NCBI GenBank assembly: GCA_028829895.1
Contig: CM054183.1
Location: 69,687,071-69,751,070 of the forward strand
Length of the DNA stretch: 64,000 bases
Reading direction: 5' to 3'
Source: Sinotaia quadrata
Lineage: Eukaryota > Mollusca > Gastropoda > Architaenioglossa > Viviparidae
Each line of letters begins with the position of its first letter. The first letter of the stretch is position 1. Shown here one piece after another: positions 46,071-58,857 of the stretch. The notes below the pieces were generated by a model that saw only the letters and a list, made by a program, of their open reading frames with translations, was not told the DNA's origin and did no database searches. The translations under genes and the position numbers were made by a program.

Positions 46071-46800
46071 CCCTCTACTAGATTCTGAAAATTTAAAATG
46101 TCACAATCTCGTCCTAACACCTATTTTAATTTTAAATGTCATCAAACAATATTTTGACAATTTCAAATGTCATCATCTCATTCTAATATCTTGACAATAT
46201 AAAATGTCATCTCTTTCTTATATCCTTTTATTTAAAACATCATTCCATCGTAATGCCTGTCAATTTTAAGTGTCGTCATGTCGTCCTATTACCTCGACAA
46301 TTTTAAATGTCATCTTGTTCTAAAATAATATATTTTGAAATGTCCTACCTTCTCCTAATACAAAGCAATTAAAAATATATCCGTCTTATCCTAATACCCT
46401 GACAGTATAAGATGTCATCTCGTCCTATTATCCTGACAAATTAAAGCGTCATCTTTCCGAATATCCTTTCATTTAATGACATAACCTCATCCTAGTGTCC
46501 TGACTATATAAGATGTCATCTCCTCCTAATATCCTGACAAATTAAAATGACATCATGTCGTCCTATCATGATAATTAAAAAGTCATCTTGTCCTAATATC
46601 CTGACAATTTGAGGTCATCAGTTAGTTTTAATATCTTCCTGTACTAGTATTCCAACATTTAATAATGTCATCATCTCGTCCTAATATCTTGAGAATGCAA
46701 AATATCAAATTCCCTGTACTAGTATCATGACAGTTTAAAATATCGTCTTCTCGTCATAATATCTTGATAATATAAAATGCCATCTTCCTAGTTCTAGTAC
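46071..46800. repeat. decayed continuation of the 37-bp array
   Basis: About 20 diverged units keep tcctaatatc, tgacaa and tttaaaatgtcat in order. Confidence 0.85.
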
Positions 46801-46892
46801 TTTATCAAACTGTGATTAGGATACGTATATAATTATGTTCTACTATATTCAAGCCACTTATATGATTAGGTGAACTGTATGTAGAGTTTAAT

Positions 46893-47012
<120 letters not shown>

Positions 47013-47142
47013 CCTGCTGTTCTGAAGAAGACATGCACCCTGGCTTGGTCATTGTAACTCAAGGATCACCACTCTAAATAAATATTGCCCAATCGCTTTT
47101 ATCCCATTTCTAATGGAGATCATCACAGCCTAACACAAACTG

Positions 47143-47280
47143 AATAAAATGTTAAGTCCACAGACTATTCAAAGGAATTGTATTTTGAACAATTGACATA
47201 ATTATTTAAAGAATAAAATGTTAAGTGCACAGACTATTCAAAGGAATTGTATTTTGAACAATTGACATAATTATTTAACG
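47143..47280. repeat. 69-bp tandem duplication
   Basis: Two near-identical copies starting aataaaatgttaagt at 47143 and 47212. Confidence 0.95.
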
Positions 47281-47310
47281 AATGAATATAATATACTTCC
47301 ATAATCGAAT

Positions 47311-47497
47311 GTCATAGAACGCCACCTTAAAGAAAACTAACTCCCGACGAGCAAACAGCTCACGAGGACATGGTTCAGTAAGGATTACGTCAGGCTTGAC
47401 ATGTCATAGAACGCCATCTTAAAGAAAACTAACTCCCGACGAGCAAACAGCTCACGAGGACATAGTTCAGTAGGGATTACGTCAGGCTTGACATGTC
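47311..47497. repeat. 92-bp tandem duplication
   Basis: Two copies starting gtcatagaacgcca at 47311 and 47403, each containing actcccgacgagcaaacagc. They differ at a few positions. Confidence 0.95.
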
Positions 47498-48110
47498 AAA
47501 ATTAAAATTACTGTTTGATCCGAACAGAGAAAACGGGTGAATGGCAATGATTTTAAAATATAAAACTATTTTCCTTGTAAGTATAGAAGAAAATTCATAT
47601 GATTGGGATTTAATGAAATCCAACTAATCAAAAATTAAAATAAAAGCTTGTGTGGCGATTGATCCCATTGAACTATGTCTTTTTTTCCTTATTTCATATA
47701 TGTAATTACGTGACCTACATTTAAGACACTGATGCAATTACTCGATTTAAGACACGTGCTGAAGTACACGTAGAAACTTGAAAACAAAACTATCACCAGG
47801 ACATGGGACATAACTCAGAGGTCGCCTTCCGCGAGGTTTAACTGTCATCGTCCGTGACTGGCATCTTGGGTAGTGGAGAAATTGATGAACGATTTCTTTT
47901 TTCTTCATCACATCTTTCTATACTATATCTCGCTTTCAGCTCTCTCTCTCTCTCCCAGTCTCTCTCTATTCTCTCCCCCCCCCCCCATACACACACACTC
48001 ACACACCCGCCGTTGATCGATCCATCATTTTTTCTGTCTTGTAAACACTATGAATAATGGTCTCTCTAAGCTGTATCACACACACACACACACACACATA
48101 CACACACACA
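47498..48110. other. spacer with simple repeats
   Basis: A (CT)n/(C)n tract lies near 47940-47990 and (AC)n at 48077-48110. No gene. Confidence 0.5.
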
Positions 48111-48280
48111 CAGTGCCATCTTAAAGCATGGACACGCTGGGCAGTTGCCCGGGGGCCCCATGCTAATCTTTGTTATGTTGTGACTTGCTGTCAATTTTTA
48201 TTCCTGTAAGTGGTTGTGTAGGTAGGGGCCACAATGCACTGTTTTGCCCGTGGGCCTTTGGTGCTGTTAAGACGGCCCTG
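48111..48280. mobile_element. second hAT-type MITE family (170 bp)
   Basis: Left end CAGTGCCATCTTAA and right end (reverse complement) CAGGGCCGTCTTAA are inverted repeats. Internal matching segments (gttgcccggggg, ttgcccgtgggcc) sit inside both ends. The CAGnGCC-TCTTAA terminus is typical of one group of non-autonomous hAT elements. It sits in an (AC)n tract, so a clean 8-bp duplication cannot be assigned. Confidence 0.75.
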
Positions 48281-49833
48281 CCTGGACACACCACATCTCC
48301 CTCTGTTTCAATATGTATTGTCTACGGATCTCTCCATCTCTTCTCTCTCTCTAGTAAACACTGTAAATAATGATTATGTAATGGTCTAATGTTTTCTAGC
48401 AAACACACAGCATATTATTAATGTCTACTGCCTCTAATAAACTTTTTATCCAAAACTACTGCATTCTAAATAATTCCTTTTTAAAACCGATGTTTCCTTT
48501 TTCTTTCTTATAGTTTAGATGTCATTAACCGAGAAAAAAAAGAGAAGGAAGTTAGGTTAATTTTATCCATATTTTTAAAAACTTTCTTCACACTTCAAAG
48601 CGTGCAGCACCATTGGTTGTCAGCCTCTGGGCGAACCATAGAACGTGAAATTAGGACCACGGCCATTTGTCATATGTGACGTCATAAATGCGAAGCACTT
48701 GTACTTGTGCCCTGGTAAATAAACGTGTCGTGTACATTGCTAAATACTCGTAACTTACAAGTGGAGGAGGAGGAAATGATGAAAATTGCATGCGCAGTTC
48801 TGTACACACGATAACATTAGTCACACATCGTGCCTGTCAGGCGTGACAGGGTGCACTTTCAGTTTTGAAAATTGAGTGTTTCTGCTTTCATTTGCTGCTC
48901 TATCAGTAACATATCTAACGATATGTTAACGTGCTGCCATGTGCACTTTCACTTTAAAAACTGTGCTAGTTTTTATATTTTGTTATATTAGTACGGAATG
49001 AGTATATATGTTGCCTTCAGTTTTGTATGCCTTCAAATAATGTCAAAATACCATTTATATATACACACGAAAGACTTTCATATATTTATAAATGTTTGTA
49101 TCAGCACAAATTACATCCACTTAAATGTTGATGTCATAAAATTTTAATGACGCCATACAAGAAAAGTCATTATTTTTAACAGTTGATCAGATACAATGTG
49201 TCAAAGTGTGATAATCTTCATTTTATTGACATAAGTAAATATATTATGTAATGTCGCAACGGAATAGATATAAACAAATGATATCATGATCTGTAATATC
49301 AACAGACTTCTTTATATTGTTATAATAAATATTATATCAACACTTTCCTGACAAATAATGACAATTTTCTTATGGATATTTTCAAATAATATGATTATAA
49401 TGACTACTATCTATAAATTTCCCATTATGTAAGTTACTTTATAGAGAGAGATGACACTTAGGCTGAAAAATCTAATCATTTATGTCTCGATCAAGGAAAT
49501 GTAATTTCCAAAGATTTGCATTGGCATGTTTAAAAATGTCTTGAAGTTCCCCCAAAACCAGACAGCGAAGTATAACCAATTTAGACACTGGGTCCTGCTG
49601 ACGTCATTGTTTCGTGTGCAAAGACCTACAGTTAACCAAATATCACCGTATCAGAGAAACATTAGTTATCTTTTCAACTACTACAGCCTTTATGAAATAA
49701 CACCATTTGATACAAGACAGTGTCTTCTGTGAGACTATTTTTTTTTATATAGTGCAACTACTGCAATTTAGACAATTACCCTACTCGTTATGAGTGCGAC
49801 TTGAAGTGTTAACTAATTCCATTTACCAGTCGA
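48281..49833. other. single-copy AT-rich region
   Basis: About 1.5 kb with no array and no recognised gene. A TGACGTCA lies near 48679. Confidence 0.45.
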
Positions 49834-50133
49834 GACTATCACTACATGGTATCAGTAAAACTATTAAAGTTCCAATGTTTTACTGACTCAAAAGACTATC
49901 ACTACATGGTATCAGTAAAACTATTAAAGTTCCAATGTTTTACTGACTCAAAAGACTATCACTACATGGTATCAGTAAAACTATTAAAGTTCCAATGTTT
50001 TACTGACTCAAAAGACTATCACTACATGGTATCAGTAAAACTATTAAAGTTCCAATGTTTTACTGACTCTAAAGACTATCACTACATGGTATCAGTAAAA
50101 CTATTAAAGTTCCAATGTTTTACTGACTCTAAA
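49834..50133. repeat. minisatellite block 1, exact 60-bp unit, 5 copies
   Basis: Unit gactatcactacatggtatc then agtaaaactattaaagttcc. The copies are virtually identical and open as a 20-residue repeat, which explains a 106-codon frame. Confidence 0.97.
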
Positions 50134-50480
50134 GACTCACTACATGGTATCAGTAAAACTATTTAAAGTTCCAATGTTTTACTGACTCTAAAGACTCACT
50201 ACATGGTATCAGTAAAACTATTTAAAGTTCCAATGTTTTACTGACTCAAAAGACTCACTACATGGTATCAGTAAAACTATTTAAAGTTCCAATGTTTTAC
50301 TGACTCTAAAGACTCACTACATGGTATCAGTAAAACTATTTAAAGTTCCAAAGTTTTACTGACTCTAAAGACTCACTACATGGTATCAGTAAAACTATTT
50401 AAAGTTCCAATGTTTTACTGACTCAAAAGACTCACTACATGGTATCAGTGAAAGTATTTAAGTTCCAATGTTTTACTCAA
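50134..50480. repeat. minisatellite block 2, 59-bp variant, about 6 copies
   Basis: Same unit but gactatcact has become gactcact (minus 2) and ctattaaag has become ctatttaaag (plus 1). The two subtypes occupy separate blocks. Confidence 0.95.
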
Positions 50481-50695
50481 AAGCAAGGCCTTGAAGTGGG
50501 GACCTAGCTAGTGTCATCATAATATTGAGTTCTGTCCAAAGTATCATGCTTTTGCTCAAACACAGCGATTATCATTTAAGAAGATCATCGAATACAGCAT
50601 TGTATTAAAACATTTTTAATCGATTGTAAAATAATTGATTTTTGTCGTTCTGTCGTGATTTTCCATCGTTGTCTATATATATGTAAAATAATTGA

Positions 50696-50698
<3 letters not shown>

Positions 50699-50764
<66 letters not shown>
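50699..50764. repeat. (TC)n microsatellite
   Basis: About 66 bp of pure TC, a mirror repeat capable of triplex (H-DNA) formation. Confidence 0.97.
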
Positions 50765-50775
<11 letters not shown>

Positions 50776-50829
50776 AATATGTCAGGGAGGCATAAAAAAA
50801 AAGATTTTGCCAAGATGCATGGATAGAGT

Positions 50830-51525
50830 TAGCAAGTGTGAGAGGGCTAAAGTGAGATAATCAACAGGAATATTTTGCCTAACTGTTCACAAATTCAACT
50901 AACTCTTTATACTAAATAGCAAGTGTGAGAGGGCTAAAGTGAGATAATCAACAGGAATATTTTGCCTAACTGTTCACAAATTCAACTAACTCTTTATACT
51001 AAATAGCAAGTGTGAGAGGGCTAAAGTGAGATAATCAACAGGAATATTTTGCCTAACTGTTCACAAATTCAACTAACTCTTTATACTAAATAGCAAGTGT
51101 GAGAGGGCTAAACTGAGATAATCAACAGGAATATTTTGCCTAACTGTTCACAAATTCAACTAACTCTTTATACTAAATAGCAAGTGTGAGAGGGCTAAAC
51201 TGAGATAATCAACAGGAATATTTTGCCTAACTGTTCACAAATTCAACTAACTCTTTATACTAAATAGCAAGTATGAGAGGGCTAAAGTGAGATAATCAAC
51301 AGGAATATTTTGCCTAACTGTTCACAAACTCAACTAACTCTTTATACTAAATAGCAAGTGTGAGAGGGCTAAACTGAGATAATCAACAGGAATATTTTGC
51401 CTAACTGTTCACAAATTCAACTAACTCTTTATACTAAATAGCAAGTATGAGAGGGCTAAAGTGAGATAATCAACAGGAATATTTTGCCTAACTGTTCACA
51501 AACTCAACTAACTCTTTATACTAAA
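50830..51525. repeat. minisatellite, 87-bp unit, 8 copies
   Basis: Unit tagcaagtgtgagagggcta then aagtgagataatcaacagga. The unit length is constant. Copies differ by g/c (aagtgag/aactgag) and a few other single bases, so copy-by-copy relationships could be read. Confidence 0.97.
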
Positions 51526-51698
51526 TAGCAAACGATTTGGAAAACAGATCTGTGATCTATAAATGACGGACTTCGCTAAGAAGGCAATGAAATAATATGA
51601 TATGTGATTCTGCAGATCAGGAGTCCCGCTTTATCGTTACCCCTCCCCCCTCAAAATTTCCTTTGGATCGTGGATCATTTGTATATCCCTAGAGAACA

Positions 51699-51936
51699 CA
51701 AGGTCCACTTATTGTTGCCACCCAGTGGACTAGATTCATTGCCTTCATCGTACAACACGAGGTCCACTTATTGTTACCACCCAGTGGACTAGATTCATTG
51801 CCTTCATCGTACAACACGAGGTCCACTTATTGTTACCACCCAGTGGATTAGATTCATTGCCTTCATCGTACAACACGAGGTCCACTTATTGTTACCACCC
51901 AGTGGATTAGATTCATTGCCTTCATCGTATAACAGC
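51699..51936. repeat. minisatellite, 59-bp unit, 4 copies
   Basis: Unit gaggtccacttattgttacc then acccagtgga(c/t)tagattcat. Confidence 0.95.
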
Positions 51937-52648
51937 AAAAGTATCATTCGCAATTTACTTTAACCTCAACTGTTCTGGAATTCAGCCAAATGGTCCGAGT
52001 CAAGTTTGATACACCTACGCCACCGCTTCTCGCTCGTATTGGTTACGAAGGTGAAGGCGGCAGGTGAGACGTGACGAGGTCAAATAACAGTGAGGTAAAC
52101 ACGCCGAGTATTCGTCCGTGGTTCATTGTTCCGGACTTGCTATCTTCTGGCCATTAATAACGTCCAGGACTTAGATTTCTTTTCCTGAAAGGGGTGGGTA
52201 GGAAGTGACATAAAGCGGGATACACTAGCGATTGGCTGTCGCTTAATTTCAACATTTCCAGGATTCCATTTGTATGTTTATAATTAACTACGCAAAAAAA
52301 TTGCATCTAGCGTGATAGAGTTTATATAAATTATTCATCAATTCAACAGCTACATCGCTGATGAAAACCTTCAACCACGCTCAACCAGGAGCAAAGAAAA
52401 CGTGACAACAACAACATTCAACAGCTACTTATTTCTTGAAAAGACAGGATGAGCGATTGCACACGACCCGCACTGATTTTGTTTTGTTGTTGGTATATGA
52501 CGTATATGTAATGTTTACGTGTGCAGGATGAGGGAGGGGGTAGACTTTTATGTATTCAGTCTTATTTCTGTTTGTTTCTTTGTATCGTCAATGTTTGTGT
52601 CTGCAATCGATTTTGGTGTTTGTGTTTGTTTCTTATCTGTGTACGTTT
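51937..52648. other. single-copy region, CpG-richer at 51985-52130
   Basis: No gene recognised. The GC-richer patch could be regulatory. Confidence 0.4.
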
Positions 52649-52832
52649 CTGTGTGCCTTTATAAGTGTTGGTGTATATGTGTATATTTATTTGTCAGTAT
52701 TCGTTTGACTGCGTGCCTTTATAAGTGTTGGTGTATATGTGTATATTTATTTGTCACTATTCGTTTGACTGCGTGCATTTATAAGTCTTGGTGTATATGT
52801 GTATATTTATTTGTCAGTATTCGTTTGACTGC
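52649..52832. repeat. minisatellite, 60-bp unit, 3 copies
   Basis: Unit gcgtgcctttataagtgttg then gtgtatatgtgtatatttat. It is open as a 20-residue repeat. Confidence 0.95.
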
Positions 52833-52879
52833 GCGTCTATGTACATTGTCTATTTGTTGTCATATTTGTTCGTGCACAG

Positions 52880-53012
52880 ATGTAGATTTTAAGTTTGTAC
52901 ATATAAATGCGATTGTAAGTTTGTACATATACATAGCAATTGTACGTTTGTATGAATAGCGATTGTAAGTTTGTACATATACATAGCGATTGTAAGTTTG
53001 TATATAGACACT
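52880..53012. repeat. 27-30 bp repeat, about 5 copies
   Basis: Unit gtacatatacatagcgattg then taagttt. Confidence 0.85.
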
Positions 53013-53544
53013 CGTGAAAAGGCGTCACAATTCATTTTGACAATTCTTCGCGCTTTCGCGCTTCTTGCACGAGGACCACAAAACAAAGTTTGCCTCTGAA
53101 ACGCAGTTTGTGGTAGTGAGGGGCGAGTTTTCATAAAATATTCGTAAAAATACATTTAATGTGTAAAACATGTATATTTAATTAAACATGTATACTCACC
53201 CTGCGTGCATATGTATCTGAGTAAAAAATGACACTGATAAATTTATTCCTAAGTTTATTTATTCCATTACCATTGTTCGACATTTAGAAGATTTAAAAAC
53301 AAAATTTTCCAAAAATCAGGAGAAGAAAAACCACACCGAATATTTGTCAAGCGCTCAGATCGCAAGACAGTGAGTACATCGATTATGTGCGACTGAAAAT
53401 TGATAATGTTTCAATTTTCAATCCTTAATACAGCATTTATACTTTCTTTTAAAATTAATGTCTTTCGAAGAATATTTATTTATTTATATTCAGAAATGCA
53501 GTCAGGGTAATTGTATTGTTGGTATTACTGCTCTAGGATGCTCC
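53013..53544. other. unique spacer
   Basis: No gene recognised. Confidence 0.45.
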
Positions 53545-53745
53545 TTACAAGTCTCGACTTCTCTGTTCTCTGCTAGCCAAGACTGAAGTGAATTAACTAA
53601 TTTACTATAGATCGTACAATATTAAAATACAGCGAGACAATGTTACAAGTCTCGGTTTCTCTCTGTTCTCTGCTAGCCAAGACTGGAGTGAATTAACTAA
53701 TTTACTATAGACCGTACACTATTAAAATACAGTGAGACAATGTTA
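53545..53745. repeat. 98-bp tandem duplication
   Basis: Copies start ttacaagtctcg at 53545 and 53643 and share tctgctagccaagactg. A few mismatches and a 2-bp insertion separate them. Confidence 0.93.
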
Positions 53746-53996
53746 AGTGCAGATCAAGCTGGGTAGATAATTCAAACGTAAATATCTTTCACAGCGGTGC
53801 CTGGTGTGCGCCAAGGGTTATAACTCTGGCCGGTGTCGGCGAGTAAAAAGAAGCAATTTTACACAAATTATTTTTATCCAGCGTGTTCCGGAAATGAACC
53901 CTTCCTTCAAGATCAGCACATTTACCTACTTAAAAGACGTAGTGAATAAATAGACAAGAAATATACAGGTCACTGCACTGGCTGTCACACCCACAC

Positions 53997-54175
53997 AGTG
54001 CTTTCTGCTTTCACAACACTGACTTGAACTGTGACAGGCGTTAAAGCGCTTTCTGCCTTCAAAAGATTACTTAGTTGAATCTGTGATAAGCGTTACAGTG
54101 CTTTTTGCCTTCATAACACTGACTTGACACGAACTGTGACAAGCGTTACATAGTTTTGTTGTCCACATAAAATTG
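53997..54175. repeat. degenerate repeat, about 55-60 bp, 3 copies
   Basis: Shared segments are agtgctttctgcctt, cataacactgacttga and actgtgacaagcgtta. Confidence 0.75.
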
Positions 54176-54320
54176 ACTTACTGTCACGAAATGCAACTAT
54201 CCATGTTGTGTTTGGCATGGGAAATAAAATCCAACTCTGACATTGCGAATTATCCTCTATTATTGACAATACAAACAAGAGGCTAAGACAGAAAACAGTG
54301 GATCAAGGCACACAACAAAA

Positions 54321-54718
54321 CTAAGACACACGAAGTAACTCCCCAAGACTAACACAGGGAACAAAGATTAACAAGGCACACGAAGTAACTCCCCAAGATT
54401 AATACAGGGAACAAAGATTAACAAGGCATACGAAGTAACTCCCCAAGATTAACACAGGGAACAAAGATTAACAAGGCACACGAAGTAACTCCCCAAGATT
54501 AATACAGGGAACAAAGATTAACAAGGCACACGAAGTAACTCCCCAAGATTAACACAGGGAACAAAGATTAACAAGGCACACGAAGTAACTCCCCAAGATT
54601 AACACAGAGAACAAAGATTAACAAGGCACACGAAGTAACTCCCCAAGATTAACACAGGGAACAAAGATTAACAAGGCACACGAAGTAACTCCCCAAGATT
54701 AATACAGGGAACAAAGCA
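54321..54718. repeat. minisatellite, 50-bp unit, 8 copies
   Basis: Unit cgaagtaactccccaagatt then aacacagggaacaaagatta. A C/T variant (aacacag/aatacag) is distributed among copies. Confidence 0.97.
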
Positions 54719-54795
54719 CAAAACTCAGACAAGCACTCTGTTCCACGTTATAGACCAATGTTTTTCCTATATATGTCATAAATCCTTTCTTATGG

Positions 54796-54796
<1 letters not shown>

Positions 54797-54858
<62 letters not shown>
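54797..54858. repeat. (TG)n microsatellite
   Basis: About 60 bp of TG. Confidence 0.97.
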
Positions 54859-54860
<2 letters not shown>

Positions 54861-55290
54861 CATGCATGTATGGATATGTGTGTTTGTTTAATGTTATGAA
54901 CGTAATGATAAGTGGAATGTGAACTCTCTTGTTGCACATAAATACTTTTCGTCCCTACCCACATGCACCCAGGAGGTCTGTTCATTTTATATTCCGCCTG
55001 TGCTCTACAATGTTGCTCATACCACCCCACCACAATCTAGAGTTCCCTAAAGTCCGAGGTTAGTCACCTAAAGTAATGATTGGGAGGACCACCTAAATAC
55101 CAAAACTTTAGCTAGTTAAAATAAAATAACACAGGCAAATTAAAATTAAGGAAAATCACCCACCACAAGCTATACCTCATCAAAATCGAACAGCTAAAAG
55201 CAATAAATACGTAGACAATAAAATAAGAGAAACAAACAAATAACACTATCAACAGCTTCATGCGACAGATCAAATATTATAGAGTAGACA
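54859..55290. other. unique spacer
   Basis: No gene recognised. Confidence 0.45.
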
Positions 55291-55291
55291 T

Positions 55292-55342
<51 letters not shown>
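55291..55342. repeat. (AC)n microsatellite
   Basis: About 50 bp of AC. Confidence 0.97.
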
Positions 55343-55344
<2 letters not shown>

Positions 55345-55639
55345 CAAAACCCGCTTCCACCCCAATCTGCAGCGCGAAATCATCCATGACCCCATTAATT
55401 AAGTAGTAAGGAGTCATTTTCTTCTGTCTGTCTGTCCTTAGAATGTGTGTCAGTGTGTCAGTGGACATAACAAAAACATAGTTATGATACACTTGTTTTG
55501 TGTCTTGGATAACACAGGGTTCACCTGAAATTTAAAATACTCTCAAGTGCTGGCTTTAAAATCTGGTCAAGCAACTTGATTCAGATCGCGGCTTAAGTGT
55601 TAAAGCTAAAGTCTAAAAATTAAGCTAAAGCTAAAAATT

Positions 55640-55735
55640 AATAATGGAATAGTATTGTAATTTGTGTAACGTGATGCGAGCTCAAACAATAATGGAATAG
55701 TAATTGTAACTTTGTGTAACGTGACCCGAGGTCGT
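55640..55735. repeat. 48-bp imperfect duplication
   Basis: Two copies of aataatggaatagtattgta followed by gtgtaacgtga. Confidence 0.8.
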
Positions 55736-55789
55736 CTAGCACTCGATTCCGACCGTCATTACTTCTTCATCACCTACAACTTTACACAG

Positions 55790-56165
55790 GAATAGCGGTG
55801 CTGGAGTCACTGATTTTGTATTCATCTAGTACACACTTTTACACAGGAATCAGTAGAGTTAAGTCACTGATTTTGTAGTCATCACACCTTTACAAAGGAA
55901 CCAGTGGTGTTATAAGTCACTGATTTTGTAGTCATCTAGCATACGGCTTTACACAGGAACTAGTGGTGTTGAGTCACTGATTTTGTATTTATCTAACATA
56001 CAACTTTACATAAGAACCAGTGGTGTTGAGTCACTGATTTTGTATTTATGTAACATACAACTTTACACAGGAACATGTGGTGTTGAGTCAGTGATTTTGA
56101 AATGTTACTAAGGAAATAGTGGTGTTTGAGCCAATGGTTTTGTATCCATCACAACTTTACAATCG
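55790..56165. repeat. degenerate repeat, about 58-bp unit, 6-7 copies
   Basis: Shared segments are actttacacaggaaccagtg, gtgttgagtcactgatttt and gta(g/t)t(c/t)atcta. Confidence 0.85.
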
Positions 56166-56559
56166 ACTGACAGCTGCTTCCGGAGGCCTTATGATGGTTC
56201 ATGAAGTCGTGATGAGAAAAACTGGTACGTTGACCAGGCGCCCTATTGTACCCTCTTGCGGAAATGATCACTATTCTGGCAGTGCAGTGTGAAGTGGAGC
56301 AAGTGCGGACTACTTACAAGCCCTTCATCCGATACAATAATCACTTCGCGACATTAATTCCATACCTGCCTGGTCACTGGCGAAAGTAGTTTATTAAGAA
56401 ATGGGCTGTCCATAAAGTGTGACACACTATGTGGGTATATTTTTATCGGTCATCGCCTACAACCCCCTACCCCCACCCCACCGCGAATTTTGTCACAAAC
56501 AGTTACAACGATCCATACTCTTCCCCCTCCCTTTCATAAAGACGTGCTTGAAGGTACAT
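56166..56559. other. unique spacer
   Basis: No gene recognised. Confidence 0.45.
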
Positions 56560-56840
56560 ACCACACAACTACCCGGTATATACCACACAACTACCCGGTA
56601 CATACCACACAACTACCCGGTACATAGCACACAACTACCCGGTACATAGCACACAACTACCCGGCACATACCACACAACTACCCGGTACATAGCACACAA
56701 CTACCCGGTACATAGCACACAACTACCCGGTACATACCACACAACTACCCGGTACATACCACACAACTACCCGGTACATACCACACAACTTCCCGGTACA
56801 TACCACACAACTACCCGGTACATACCACACAACTACCCAG
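56560..56840. repeat. minisatellite, 22-bp unit, about 13 copies
   Basis: Unit accacacaactacccggtac plus at; accacac alternates with agcacac. Confidence 0.97.
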
Positions 56841-57029
56841 ACTAATAAATGAAATACAAGTTAAAACTGCTTTATGTGTTGAGCAAAATAAACAAATATA
56901 ATCGCTCGATGAGAAATACACAATTTCAGGAAAATTGTTGTCTTTATAATGAAAATGTGACACAAACCTTGTTATTGGTTATGATTATTATTCATCCTTA
57001 TCTAATTACTAGTGATGAGCATCTTAAAT

Positions 57030-58110
57030 GATGTTATTAATAATTCTCCAAAAGACACCACTCATCTTTCTCACTTGGCGGATATGCAGATGGTGTAAAC
57101 GTTTTCTCTCTTCTACAGCATTAAGGACAAACATTTACTGTCACACAATATTTCTATAGGTGGAAAGTTTCTTACCAAAGGAGAAGATAAATCCATTTTT
57201 ATTCTATATTTAGAGAGCCACTATCTCTCGAACATGTGGTTATCAATATGTGTAAGAAAGTTCAATAATTTTTTTAAAATGTATAGTTTGTACATAACCT
57301 TGTCAATGACAATGCCACAATAGTCCATTGCATGCTGTCATAACAATGTCACAAGTTTATTGTTCACAATAGAATTGTCAACTCTTTACATGCTCCTCTT
57401 GCATGCTATAGAATGTTTCATGACCTGTTTTTCTCTCAAGACTAATTTTCAAGCTCCTTCTCCATATTAATATTCCCTCAAGCACAATAATAATGTAGCA
57501 ATTTCAAGTAACTTCCTTATACCAGAGACTCCACATTGTAGTTGAGCTTTCTTTGCAATCATACATTAACACAGTGCAGTGTATCCTTACACTTATATGT
57601 TGGGAGATACTTCTTGAATCTACCATTATCATAACAGTGTATAAACCAATAAACCAGGAACCAGGAAGAAAATCCGAAATTCCAGCAATCCCAGAAATTC
57701 TAGAAAGGCTGCTTCTTCCCTGTAAAGTATAATCAGGGAACAAACACTAAGTTTTCCAGTTTATCATCTCTAACTCCATTCTTTCTTACATTCAAGTCTC
57801 AACTTACAGTTTCCTGCAACAGCATTTATTAGCCTGATACATGCATACAGGATAATATATACAACATAATAATTTATGAAAGTGTTCACTAGAAATAGTT
57901 TCATGCATTTAACATATTGCATGCAAGCATCATAATTCACAACTGTAGAAGTACTAGTCTCCTCAAATAATACATCTCTAAATATAAACATCTGCAAGTA
58001 TAATACATCAATAGCAAAATGCACAAAATATAACTCTTTCAATCAATCAATCAGTTAACTCACCATTAAACTAATGGCTGCCTTTCATGACCGGACTTCA
58101 CCAAGGTGAC
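57030..58110. repeat. dispersed repeat, copy B
   Basis: Its left part (57050-57270) matches 61359-61580: landmarks agacaccactc, ttactgtcacacaa, ataggtggaaa and tatcaatatgtgtaagaa. Its right part (57740-58060) matches copies A and C: aactccattctttcttaca, cagtttcctgcaac, tagcctgata. The middle has diverged strongly. Confidence 0.8.
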
Positions 58111-58164
58111 AAAAGATTTGCGATTCCAACCATGACTGATGGAAATCTAATTGAGAATGTACAC

Positions 58165-58500
58165 TATCATGGTGATGATAGATTTGGGACTCAAACCATG
58201 TCTGATGGACATCAAAATGAAGGTACATCATAACCCCATGATTTGGGACTCAAACCATGTCTGATGGACATTTAAATGAAGGTACATCATAACCCCATGA
58301 TTTGGGACTCAAACCATGTCTGATGGACATCTAAATGAAGGTACATCATAACCCCATGGTGAGCAATGATTTAGGACTCAAACCATGACCGATGGAAATC
58401 TAACTGAAAGTACACAACCCTATGATGGTCAATGATTTAGGACTTAAACCAAGACTGATGGAAATCTGATAAGAGCAAACAATCTCAATGATAGATTTGG
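58165..58500. repeat. minisatellite, about 59-bp unit, 5-6 copies
   Basis: Unit tgatttgggactcaaaccat then gtctgatggacatctaaatg. It grades out of the tail of dispersed repeat copy B (gatttgcgattccaaccatg at about 58109). Confidence 0.92.
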
Positions 58501-58608
58501 GACTTTAAGCATCTGATGACAGTCCCAAGAAAAGTGAACAGATCAAGGTGTTTGTGAACAGGACAAAACCAACGAGAATAGGCCACGGAGAAAGTTAAAG
58601 GATCCATC

Positions 58609-58857
58609 TTACCTCAATTATTGTAGGTTGTCCACCCTACCTCAATTATTGTAGGTTGTCCACTCTACCTCAATTATTGTAGGTTGTCCACCCTACCTCA
58701 ATTATTGTAGGCTGTCCACCCTACCTCAATTATTGTAGGTTGTCCACCCTACCTCAATTATTGTAGGTTGTCCACCCTACCTCAATTATTGTAAGTTGTC
58801 CACCCTACCTCAATTATTGTAAGTTGTCCACCCTACCTCAATTATTGTAGGCTGTCT
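58609..58857. repeat. minisatellite, 28-bp unit, about 9 copies
   Basis: Unit ccctacctcaattattgtag then gttgtcca. Confidence 0.96.
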
